A stretch of 64,000 nt of DNA, from assembly GCA_949128115.1 (NCBI GenBank), contig OX421968.1, forward strand, positions 25,652,377 through 25,716,376, in the 5' to 3' direction. The number at the start of each line of letters is the position of its first letter. Positions within the stretch are counted from its first letter, which is position 1. Below, piece after piece: positions 54,801 through 64,000 of this stretch. The notes below the pieces were generated by a model. It did no database searches. It was given only the letters and a program-made list of their open reading frames with translations, and was not told where the DNA came from. Source of the DNA: Anaspis maculata (Eukaryota > Arthropoda > Insecta > Coleoptera > Scraptiidae). The position numbers were made by a program, and so were the translations under genes.

Positions 54801-55994
54801 TTACCCCTAGTTAATGACCATTAAGGTCCTAAATGACGTTCTAAATGATCATTTAGTAAATGACGACGTGCAACATTGGTCATTTATATCGTAATAGGAC
54901 TGTGTATCTTACGTGTTATCCGGGCCCATGCGCGTAGAATTAGGCGCTTGATATGAAACTTCCAGACAAATAGCGTCTGTTAACACGTAACATGATCAGA
55001 AAAACTATCAATAATCGTTTGTGTAAGTGAAATTTCCAACTATTGATGCTCACTGTTTGTGAGTTGTGAGACTGATGTTATTTCAATCTTTTAAACATAA
55101 AAAACAATCATTTTGAAGGTGGAATAGGAAGGCACGCTTTGGGTTCTTACAAGAAAGAATGGAAATAAACACTGCGTCATGACAAGTGTAGAAGTCGATA
55201 CGATGAAGAAAAAGGTTTAATTTTATTCCGTTTCCGCGAACACGTGGCGTGGAAGTTTTGGTCAGGGCCCTCTCCGAGTCTCCTCTAACTGAAAGCCTCT
55301 GGGGCCAAAGGTAGGCGAGCCGCGAGAGCCACTCTCATATGGTACGTTTCAGGCAATCCTTGCTACATGAATGTACTGCGGATTGCATAAGATTATCCGG
55401 CCCAGAAGCTAGGCAGGAGAAAGGCAGAAGCCGTATTCGGGGTTGCCAAGTGAACAAGAAATATAAATTTCAATTACTTCGATATAATGATTTCCCAATT
55501 TTGAACTTTCATTCAGTATGGTGTCAGATTCCCTAACTAGAAGAGCGCAAGGAAACATCTTGCAAAACAAATTGATTTTATAGTGACTATTTGAGGTGAC
55601 AGTATATGTAATATAACGTATTATTGGTAACGGCGGCCATGCCAAATCTGACAACATCGCGATTAACAGACTGTGGATCATTTGCGAAGTAAGCAAGGAA
55701 CTTCCAATATTTTTATTATTTTGTAAAAAAGAACTATACAAAATAGAAATTTGGCTTGCGACTGGTTCTTCTTCACATTTTTAGTAACTTTTTTGTATCT
55801 ATCTGGAGACTTAGTCATGAAATAGCCTGGTATTCCATAGAAAAGTCGATATTTGTCTGGATGTTTCAAATTTGGCACTAAATAGCGACAGTTGCATCCA
55901 TGTTGCATCTGCGCCGTCTGGTCAGGAGAACGCACTATTTACGCCTTATGATCATTCAGTTTTCCAGTCTGTCTAGGGTATGAGGTGCAGTCTG
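54801..55994. other. Unassigned stretch
   Basis: No gene is seen. AATGATCATTTAG-type words (54830-54880) echo the spacer of the neighbouring palindrome. GAGGTGCAGTCTGTCAAGGG (55980-55999) is the inverse of text in that spacer (CTTGACAGACTGCACCTC, 53434-53452), so a small dispersed repeat is shared. Confidence 0.35.
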
Positions 55995-56365
55995 TCAAGG
56001 GTATTAGGTCCTCAAGGCTGACCAATGAGCAAATCGGATTTCATGGTTGCGGCGCCATCTGGTCCACCATATCGATTTCTCCTCGGAAATCTCTTATTAG
56101 TGAAACGATTGTCATAAAACTTGGAACTTACTTTTGTCTCGTATGAAAATTCTTATTCCCAAGCTGAGTTTCATGATTCCGCCTCTATCTTGGCCGCCAT
56201 ATCAAAATTTCTCATTAATGGAACGATTTTCATGGAACTTGACATTTACCCTCGCATTTACCCCTGTCTTGTAATAATGATCATTCTTATTCTCACGCTG
56301 AATTCACTGATTCTTTGGCTGCCTTATTGAAATCTCTTATTAGGGGAATGATTGTCATGGAACTT
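55995..56365 (+). repeat. D-type Helentron-like tandem units, no termini
   Basis: Three degenerate copies of the ~115-bp unit lie here, each with CATCTTGGCCGCCATAT-like text and TCTTATTAGTG(A/G)AACGATT. The left edge is the D unique block (TCCTCAAGGCTGACCAATGAGCA). The 3' end was lost where the minisatellite starts. Confidence 0.65.
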
Positions 56366-56369
56366 GAAA

Positions 56370-56760
56370 CATCCGACTTCCATCCGACTTTCACTAAGTT
56401 CCATAGATTTTCAATGGCTTTCACCTAATTCCACGTGATTTCCATTGAATTCCACTGACTTCTACAGACTTCCACTGATTTCCATGACTTCCCTAGACTT
56501 CCATTGACTTCCACGTGATTTCCATTGAATTCCACAGATTTCCACAGACTTTCACTGACTTCCATGACTTCCACGTGATTTCCATTGAATTCCACAGACT
56601 TCCATGACTTCCACTGATTTCCATGACTTCCATTGACTTCCACGTGATTTCCACTGACTTCCACGTGATTTCCACGGACTTCCACGGACTTCCATGGACT
56701 TCCACGGACTTCCACGGACATCCACGGACTTCCACTGTGGTGTACACCAGACTTCCACTG
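56370..56760 (+). repeat. Second GACTTCCA / GATTTCCA minisatellite
   Basis: Same words as 49064-49390, in the same orientation: GACTTCCACGTGATTTCCA and CACGGACTTCCA recur about 25 times. GGTTTACCCCTCGCTTCGAGC follows, compared with CTTCGAGCCGAGGGGTAAAT before the first array, so related edges flank both arrays in opposite order. The minus-strand ORFs rich in W, K, S, E and V are repeat translations. Confidence 0.88.
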
Positions 56761-57453
56761 CGGTTTACCCCTCGCTTCGAGCACTCCATGTTCGAGGAGA
56801 AGTAGTGTCCAACCCAACTGGGATGCTCGGGTAGGGTTTTGGAGCGTACTCCTTGTGAGAGAGAAAGTTTTATGCTCCTTGTTTTTCTCGTTCCTCCTCC
56901 TAAATTCCAAAACGCGTAAGTTGGTGGGCAATAGTAAGCACTGAGGCGGCACTTACATCGTATCATGCCTATTTGTATATTGGAAATAGAATAGCTGCTG
57001 GAATACAGGTTTCCTAAATTGAGCGTCTCTTTTTGGCCCGTGACGTCACGTTCGATTGCGCAGTAAATCGTCGCAGTCTTAGTGTGCCAACATTGCCCCG
57101 ATTCCATAAGCCGAACGTGTGTTTTGATGGTGTTATTATTGGTATTTATACAGTTTTCACAAGTAGTTATGGAAAATAAATTTTGTGGGCCACTATGCAA
57201 GTCCACAAGTTATACAGCGAATGTGTCCCTAAGCATGGATCCATAAAATACGACGTGACACTCGAAGAAGCAAAAATAACCACAAGCCCTTCAGCGTTAT
57301 AATATTAGGGAGCTTCCTGCTTAGTTCATCAAGTATAATTAATTCAAGGGTACACTTGGCCACATTTTTGCATCAAACACTTCAAATTTATAGTGATGGC
57401 CATAATACGCCATAAAAAATATTAAAAGTGGGACATGGGACACGTATTTACCT
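56761..57453. other. Unassigned stretch
   Basis: No recognisable gene or mobile element. A CGTGACGTCACG palindrome (57040-57051) is the only short feature that I note. Confidence 0.35.
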
Positions 57454-57634
57454 GGGCCGCTATTCTTGAATCGTGTGAGAAAAGTTCCTGGGAGTAAAAT
57501 ACATTCTGCAGTACACTGATGTAGCGAATGTTGCCTAAAATCGTGGTTTTTAGGCAACTTTCGCTACAGATGTGTACTGCAGAATGCATTTTACTCCCAG
57601 GGACTTTTCTCACACGATTCAAGAATAGCGGCCC
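57454..57634. mobile_element. 181-bp near-perfect hairpin MITE
   Basis: GGGCCGCTATTCTTGAATCG at the left is matched by its inverse at the right end (57615-57634). The two ~85-bp arms differ at only a few positions, and the loop lies near 57540. It contains a near-exact GTACTGCAGAATGC/inverse pair. Target duplication uncertain. Confidence 0.8.
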
Positions 57635-57946
57635 TGTGCTTTCTGCACCCGTCCATATATCGTTGATATATTCATTACAAAAATAGTTGTATACGCGCAT
57701 CAATTGCCTCTCTGGCAAATTCTTCTCTGCGGAATATTCATTTTCAATATTCATTGAGAAGTTCGTATATTTTTTAGCGACTTTCCCAGCATGGTTGGCT
57801 TCAAAATTCAAAGAATAAAACGCACTTTTAACACGGCGGAGCAATGTAAATACAAATGGCGCGATCACTCATGACACACTGTGCGCAGAACATGCCGAAA
57901 ACAGCTGCGCGGAATCGCGGATTCTCCATCTCTCTTTTGAGGAAAC

Positions 57947-58496
57947 CTGTATTGATTCAAACAAAAACGATTTTTTTACCATGGCTAGCTTTCAGTTCCC
58001 TCTTCAACATATCAAAAGTCCTCAACTCTGGGACTGCTACAAATTAGTATACAGGGTGAAAGTTTATTATTTTTCTTTACTTTCTTTCTTTCTTGAAAAA
58101 CTGATGACTGAAAAAACGGGCTAGTTTGATAGGCCTTCCAATAATCATACCAATAAAAAATATACTACTCAGCAACTGCTGTGTATTATAAGTTACGGGG
58201 TGGAAACTATTTTTCATCTTTAATTTTTTTTCTTGGTGGAACTGATCTAGATTGAAGCCGTTTTCAGTTCTCTTGCAAGCTTATAATGTTTTACTGAACA
58301 TATGAAAAGGATACATCTCTGCAACAGCTGCTTTTCAATTTACAGGGTAGAAAGTCATTTTCACGTTTCAATTTTTTTCTTGGTGAAATTGGCTCACACA
58401 ATAATTGCTAGTCAGGCATATCAAAATAATACATTTCTGATACAGCTGCGTTTTTTTTTACAAATTTAAATGCTTGGGTATATTCAGGTATATTGC
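57947..58496 (+). repeat. Repeat R, complete left arm
   Basis: It starts TTGATTCAAACAAAAACG and is colinear with 12703-13295. The inverse arm begins at 58497, so R is palindromic with its centre at about 58490. Internal phrases such as TTTACAGGGTAGAAAGTC and TTTCTTGGTG recur about every 150 bp. Confidence 0.75.
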
Positions 58497-60117
58497 ATCA
58501 AAAATTCCAAAAATCTTGGAACGCAACCAAACATTTTTTGTAAATAAAAACGTAGCTGTAGCAGAAATGTATTATTTTGATATGTTTGACTAGAAACCTC
58601 AAATTTACAGAAGAACCAGTCGCAATTGTTGTGTGAGCCGATTTTATCAAGAAAAAAATTGAAATGTGAAAATGACTTTTCACCCTGTAAATTGAAAAGC
58701 AGCAGATGCAGAGATGTGTCCTTTTCATATGTTCAGTATGACATTATAAGCTTGCAAAAGAACTGGAACCGGCTTCAATCTGGATCAGTTCCACCCAGAA
58801 AACAAGCGAATATGCCTCATGGGCATGAGGCTCAGTAGTGCACTTCCTTTTCAAAGGATTATTGGACGCAAGATGTTAATTAGGGTTCTATCGTTATTTG
58901 AAAAAAATTCCAATATGGCGACCAAACTAGCGGCAGAATCATGAAACTCGGCTTGAAAGTACTAAACAAGGGTAAGTTCGAAGTGTCATGGAAATCGTAC
59001 CGGTAATAAGAGATTTCAATATGGCGGCCAAGATGGCGGCGAAATGTTGAAATTTGGCTAGAAAATGAGAATGATCGAAGGAAACAAGGGTATAAGTTCC
59101 ATGAAAATCGTTCTACTGATAAGAAATTTCAATATGGCAGTCAAGATGGCGGCGGAATCATGAAACTCAGCTTGAAAATAAGAAGGTTTATACGAGACAA
59201 GATTAGGTCCCAAGTTTCATGACAATTGTTCCACTAATAAGAGATTTCAATATGGCAGCTAAGATGGCGGCAGAATCAAGAAATTCGGATTGAAAATGAT
59301 AATGATCGTACTAGACAAAGATAAGTTTCAAGATTCATGACAATCGCTCAACTAATAAGAGATTTCAATATGGCGGCCAAGATGGCGGCGGAATTATTAC
59401 GCCAATCTGCCTATTTGGTCCTTGAGGATCAAGCTATCCATCGAATGAACTTCTTCTAAGTGCACAGGATATTTTTGTTTGTCTTTTTTTTGATAATAAT
59501 GATAACTATGCATGGATAACAAAAACAGTGCCCATTGGTCACCCTTGAGGACATCAGCCATCCATTGAAAAGTTTCAAGGCTCCTTGCTTCGATCCCCAT
59601 TTCCCCCGCTAACATCAAAGACATTTATTTAAGCCCTTGTAATGTACCTAATACGCAAAAAGTTAACGTTTCCTAGAAATCAGTTATCTTATTTCTGAAA
59701 TTTAAACAAACATTACAGTTCCGGCGGTAATAATCTAGCAATTGATGCGCCATAAAGAAAACATCAAAAATTAAATGAAATAAGGAACCGGCCATAATAT
59801 AGGGTGTTTCAGCGATGATAGCAAAAAATTCAACTGTAAGTAGATCTCGTCAAAATATGACTAAAACCTACAAACCATTTTGCAAAGTTCGGCCTAATGA
59901 CGAACATACAGTCCTTCAAAGTTCACTTTTTTCGGATTTCAAATTTTTTCAACTCAGGAACGTTTCGACAAATTTAGCTTCAATTTAGCATAAGCTGGTT
60001 TGTCATAGTTATCTATCAACCTTCCAATTTTTGGAAGAATTCAATCAGTGGCGTAGAAGTTATGAGGGGTCACCTTGAGTCAACTTTTTTTCGGATGCTT
60101 CTATTGTTATTCGGGAG

Positions 60118-61134
60118 CATGTTTCGATGGTATCCAACAGCTTGTCCCGGTACTGCTATGCCCTTGGTGCGGTAGCTGACATGGTTAACATTAACATTAA
60201 CATGGATGCTGCATTCATTGCATACCACTCGCTCGTTGAATCGCGGCTGAGGTACGGTGTGATTCTCTGGATCAATTCCTCGGAAACAAATCGACTGTTC
60301 ATTATACAAAAAAGAATATTGAGACGCATCCTGAAACTTAATCAGAGGGAGAGTTGCAGAGATCATTTCAAAAAAAATAAAATTTCAACTTTATATAGCC
60401 TCACAATACTTGAAGGAATAATGTTTGTAACAAAAAAACGTGACCTATTTGTAAACAAAAAATTCAATCATCAATATGAAACCAGGAATGGGAATGACTT
60501 AAGAACTGATCAAATAAAATATGCTTACCTTCAGAAAAATGTCAAGAACTTTATAATAACTGTCTACAACAGGTTGCCGCTGTGCTGGAAATCATTACCG
60601 AAAAAGACTTGAAGAAAAAAAATTAGAAATATTTTGCAAACTAAGGTATACTACAGTATCAATGAATTTATCTGTGATAATTCTGTGTTCCAGTAGTTTT
60701 TAAAAAGTGTATTGTTTGTATTATTGTTATATTGTTATTGTTACATCGCTTTTATTCTGACGTGTTCAACAGCAATTGTGCAAATTTTATATATCATACT
60801 TGTTATTATTATTTTTTAAACACGTTTAACACGTTTAAACACGTTGGGCCGTATTCATACCTCGCTTTTAAGCTAAAAGCGCTATTAGAGCGATGCGCAT
60901 TTAGGGGCATTTCTCATATTTCAGTGTTCAAAAATACATTATTGCGATTGGGAGCGATTGTATGTACTTAATTGCAATTAATTTGCGAGTTAATTTGTAT
61001 TTTTGAACACTGAAATATGAGAAATGCCCCTAAATGCGCATCGCTCTAATAGCGCTTTTAGCTTGAAAGCGAGGTATGAATACGGCCCCTAGCTTTTAAG
61101 AACTAATAAATGATCTATCTATCTATCTATTCTT
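60118..61134 (+). pseudogene. LINE-G2: RT C-terminal fragment and (ATCT)n tail
   Basis: The ORF 60127-60612 (RYCYALGAVADMV, YHSLVESRLRYGVILW, LFIIQKRILRRIL, NQRESC) is colinear with the C-terminal half of LINE-G1 and shares its 3' (ATCT)n tail (61112-61133). A stop at 60610 precedes a short extra coding stretch (YYSINEFICDN). It starts mid-RT, so it is strongly 5' truncated. The 3' UTR is interrupted by a hairpin MITE (60846-61088). Confidence 0.88.
60846..61088. mobile_element. 243-bp hairpin MITE in the LINE-G2 3' UTR
   Basis: GGGCCGTATTCATACCTCGC at the left and its inverse GAGGTATGAATACGGCCC at the right begin ~105-bp arms with only a few mismatches. The centre is near 60967. I could not confirm a target duplication. 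Confidence 0.8.
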
Positions 61135-62380
61135 TTATCAATTATTGACCTTCGTGACTCCTACACCACTGGTTGAATTTTTTCAATATTTGGCAGGTCG
61201 GTAGAAAGTTTCAACAAATCAGTGTATGCTGAATTTGGGTTATTTTCGTCGAAACGTCACTGAGCTACAATATCTTAAAATCCGAAAGAAGTCAACTTTG
61301 AACGGCTGTATTTTCGTTATTGGACCGAACTTCGCAAAATGGTGTATAGGTTTTCGTCACATTTTGAGGAGATCTACCCACAGTTAATTTTTTTGCTATC
61401 ATCGCTGAAACACCCTGTATAAGCGTCATTATCTTACTCTATGCGCTACCAAACACACGCCCATAGTGAGTCGTACAGCTTTTAAACTGCGTCGAGCCGT
61501 AGCTTTGCGGTCGTTTTAAAAAATTATTAACTTATGATCCGGGGGTCGTATCGAAGTGGAATTTTTGTCAAAAGTTCAAGTTCTTTTCTAAAAATAACCC
61601 CGCACATGTGGTGATGTATTTCCCATAAAAATATGTACTCCTCAGTCCTCCGCATGTTCTAATTTCTTACATTCCAATTTTACATTACATTCGACGTCGC
61701 CGTACACTCAAATGTTATTATTGTAATTGTTTATTGTTATTTCGGCAAGCTTTTTGTTGGTTCGTGTACCAAGACCATGAGTTACTCATATTTGAGTTGG
61801 AATTTTCTTGTCAAGCATTCCGTCCCGTCCCGTTCAGAGAAGAAGATTCCAAGCGCCAGCAAACAACAAATAATCATTTGCGGCCGAGTCACAGCTTCGG
61901 CTCATTTTCAAAAATTCAAGTATTGACCCGTGCCTCGCACCGATGTGAAATTTTTGTTAAAATGAAGTTCAAATCCTCCTCTAAATATAACTCCCCATAT
62001 GTATAATTGTAAAATGATAAGAACGGGTACTTGTTCGCATGTGATAACTTTCGAGATCAGGCCGGCTTCTGAAATGCAGCATCCAACGGCAATGCCGTGC
62101 CACACTGATTTGTTATTATTGTGATTGTTTATCATTATTTTGTCGAGATTTTTCATGGTTCGGGATACAAGGTCATGAGCTACCCATTGGAGTGAAAATT
62201 TTTCGCAAAAACCTTTTCGTCTCAGACCAGATGCTGTGACGGACGGACAGACGGACGGACGGACAAAGCGAGGACAAAAGCGCCTTCCCGTTTGGAGAAT
62301 TGCGCTAAAAAACTGAAGATGAAAAATAGTTTTCACCCTGTAACTTGATACGCAGCAGTTGCTGGGCGGTATATTTTTTA

Positions 62381-63828
62381 TAAACTGCTCGCCAATTGAA
62401 ATGGTCCACCCAAAAAAATTAGTCACATTCAAAGTGACATAACTCTTGAATGAAAAAACTATTTTGAATCGTTTAATATTTTCTGATTAGCTCACGGATT
62501 GGATTACAACATGTCATGGGCCGTTTTTGCGAGCGTATACAGGGCGCTCAATCAGGTACTGCAAAAATGGAAAAGTTTGAACTGGTTCCATTTCACAAAA
62601 AATGGTTTTTGGTTTTTTCCAAGTGTTCTAGAAAAGATGTTGTTCCGATACCTTGAGGTAGTTTTCAAAATTTTGAGTCTATCTTCTCCAGTTACACAGT
62701 GATCTCAAAAATGCAACCTTCTGGTCTGGCATTTATATCTATTCCAATTGTTGGTCGATTTTGGAAAATAAGGACTCTTGTTGAAGCTCAAGACTCAGAT
62801 GAGAAGGTTCGAGGATCGTAACTGACTGGAGACAAAAATTTTGAAAAAGCGAAGGAATCAAAAGCGACCTAAATATGAAGCACCCTAGAAATCAAGTTCA
62901 CGGAAAGAACTAAAAAAAAATCAACTTGCCTTCAAACAGACTTTTATTTCCGAACATTTTGAGGTATTTTCCAATTTTAAGTGATGAAAATTGTCGATGC
63001 GGGACCCATTTTACAAATTCACTTTTCAGAAGATAATACCGGACCTTCCTCGACTGAAAATGCACGTAACCTAGGCTACCTTATTGTTGTCGAATGTTTC
63101 CTCCACATTTAAAGAGATAGGCACCAGTTCTGATCTTCGTAACCCAGGCTACGTCTATTTTTAGGTGAAAAACGTCCAGAATTTTTCGTCGGAAGCATCC
63201 ATTTCTGATTTGGATTCATTGCCACAATTTTTGCCCCATACAAATGGGAAACACCTCAAAATGTTCAGAAAGAATGGTTTGTTTGAAGACAAGTTGTTAT
63301 TTGTTGAATACCTTCCCTAAACCGGATCTCTAGCAAGTTTGTCATTTGAGTCACTTTTGATTCAATCACTTTTCCAGAATTTTCATCTAAAGTCAATTCT
63401 GATCCTCGATCCTTCTGACCTGAGCCTTCAGCTTCAACAAGAGCCCTCATTTTCCAAAATCGGCCAAAAACGAATAAAGTTATTACTGCAAAACTAAAAG
63501 GTTACATTTTTGAGATCACCCTGTAATTAAAGCAGATAGGCAAAAAAATTTAAAAACGATTCAAGTTATGGTTATAATAACTCCTCTGAAACACTTGGAA
63601 AAAACCAGAAATTATTTTTTGTGAAATGGGACCAGTTCAAACTTTTCCATTTCTGCGGTACCTGATTGAGCGCCCTGTATAATTGATACGAAACACCTGT
63701 ACCAAAAATGGCCCACAGCTAATTAGAAAACATAAAACGATTCAAAATAGTTTATTTATTCAAAAGGTATGACACTTTGAATGTGACTGTATTTTTTGGG
63801 TGGACCATTTCAATTGGCGAGCACTTTA
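62381..63828. mobile_element. FB3: 1.44-kb palindromic element with TA duplication
   Basis: The element 62383-63826 begins AACTGCTCGCCAATTGAAATG and ends with the inverse CATTTCAATTGGCGAGCACTT. TA sits on each side. The R copy at 12912-12927 shows the uninterrupted target. Arms of ~700 bp (for example CAACTTG(C/T)CTTCAAACA with its inverse) meet near 63105. A TA target and short termini resemble Tc1/mariner-type non-autonomous elements, but no transposase is present. The ORF at 62499-62702 has a mirror counterpart. Confidence 0.85.
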
Positions 63829-64000
63829 TGTTTATTGGAAGACTATGGCCTATCAAACTAGCCTGAAACCGGTTTTTTTTCGGTCATCTGTTTTTCAAGA
63901 AAAAAAGAAAGTAAAGAAAAATAATAAACTTTCACCCTGTATGCTGATTTGTAGCAGTCCAAGAGTTGAGGACTTTTGACATGTTTAAGAAGGAACTGTA

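Larger units (their letters stand above)
59798..61419. mobile_element. IR5: TA-flanked inverted-repeat element carrying LINE-G2
   Basis: The left end TAGGGTGTTTCAGCGATGATAGC and right end GCTATCATCGCTGAAACACCCTG form inverted arms of about 300 bp (59800-60110 and 61135-61417). TA lies beside both ends. The host D sequence is continuous outside them, which fixes the limits. The arms include the shared AGTGGCGTAGAAG block (60047) and its degenerate inverse (CTACACCACTGG at 61159). The middle is LINE-G2, which arrived later. Confidence 0.75.
58803..62312 (-). mobile_element. Helentron-like C/D element (minus strand), nested in R
   Basis: The 3' terminus is at the left: CAAGCGAATAT, hairpin GCCTCAT-GGGC-ATGAGGC, then AGTGCACTTC. 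The tandem D units lie at 58900-59400. The unique D block and GGTAGC-type C text continue to a GGAC tract (62237-62262). The 5' terminus GCGCTAAAAAA ends at 62312. It is interrupted at 59800-61417 by an IR element, and D text resumes as AAGCGTCATTATCTTAC. Length without that insert is about 1.9 kb. Confidence 0.82.
58497..64000 (-). repeat. Repeat R, right arm, split by two insertions and cut by the window edge
   Basis: R arm sequence occurs at 58497-58802, 62313-62382 and 63827-64000. When joined it is colinear with the inverse of 12703-13230. The gaps are a Helentron-like element (58803-62312) and palindrome FB3 (62383-63826). The last bases (GACATGTTTAAGAAGGAACTG) correspond to about position 12760 of the other copy, so about 60 bp of R remain outside the window. 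Confidence 0.8.

Overview
The window looks like about 64 kb of A+T-rich intergenic or heterochromatic DNA from an animal, most likely an insect or other arthropod. The evidence is non-LTR retrotransposons of Jockey/CR1-like and R1-like type, a Copia element, a tRNA-derived SINE, hAT elements with 8-bp target duplications, and DINE-1/Helentron-like elements carrying GTCY microsatellites. I see no intact host gene. Every protein-coding stretch I can recognise is a broken retrotransposon piece. Family letters used here (LINE-A, H1, R and so on) are local labels.

The window can be read as nested insertions, and in several places the pre-insertion sequence can be reconstructed. (1) 1.2-10.6 kb is one minus-strand LINE (LINE-A), split by two Helentron-like elements (1445-3483 and 4499-9789) that inserted at T-runs without target duplication; the larger holds a LINE-E insertion with a 12-bp duplication. 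(2) 11.1-12.7 kb is a plus-strand LINE-B fragment. (3) 12.7-26.9 kb is a deep stack: palindromic repeat R, then Helentron-like H3, then R1-like LINE-C, which is split by H4 (minus strand, 16.97-25.99 kb). H4 contains LINE-D (itself split by a 2-kb palindrome), another Helentron-like element, and a 3.4-kb hAT that holds two further palindromes. (4) 27.3-28.4 kb is a terminal-inverted-repeat element. (5) 28.6-39 kb is a Copia fragment split by an 8.2-kb hAT, a LINE-F with its own hAT MITE, and a hairpin MITE. (6) 40-49 kb holds LINE-G1, Helentron-like pieces, the complete element H2 and a tRNA-derived SINE. (7) 49-57 kb holds minisatellites, a palindromic MITE with a nested hAT MITE, and a 2.6-kb palindrome. 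(8) 57.9-64 kb is palindromic repeat R, split by a Helentron-like element (holding a TA-flanked inverted-repeat element with LINE-G2 and a hairpin MITE inside) and by a 1.44-kb palindromic element with a TA duplication; R runs off the window end.

The strongest biological signal is the Helentron-like family. It shows 5' TTTTTAGCGCA, a matching inverted copy near the 3' end, a 3' hairpin, a CTTG terminus next to T's, and an internal (GTCC/GTCT)n tract. The 5' and 3' inverted repeats covary between two subtypes. The second signal is the density of long near-perfect palindromes and nested transposon debris in both orientations, which suggests a small-RNA source locus (hairpin siRNA or piRNA cluster). 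That last point is inference.
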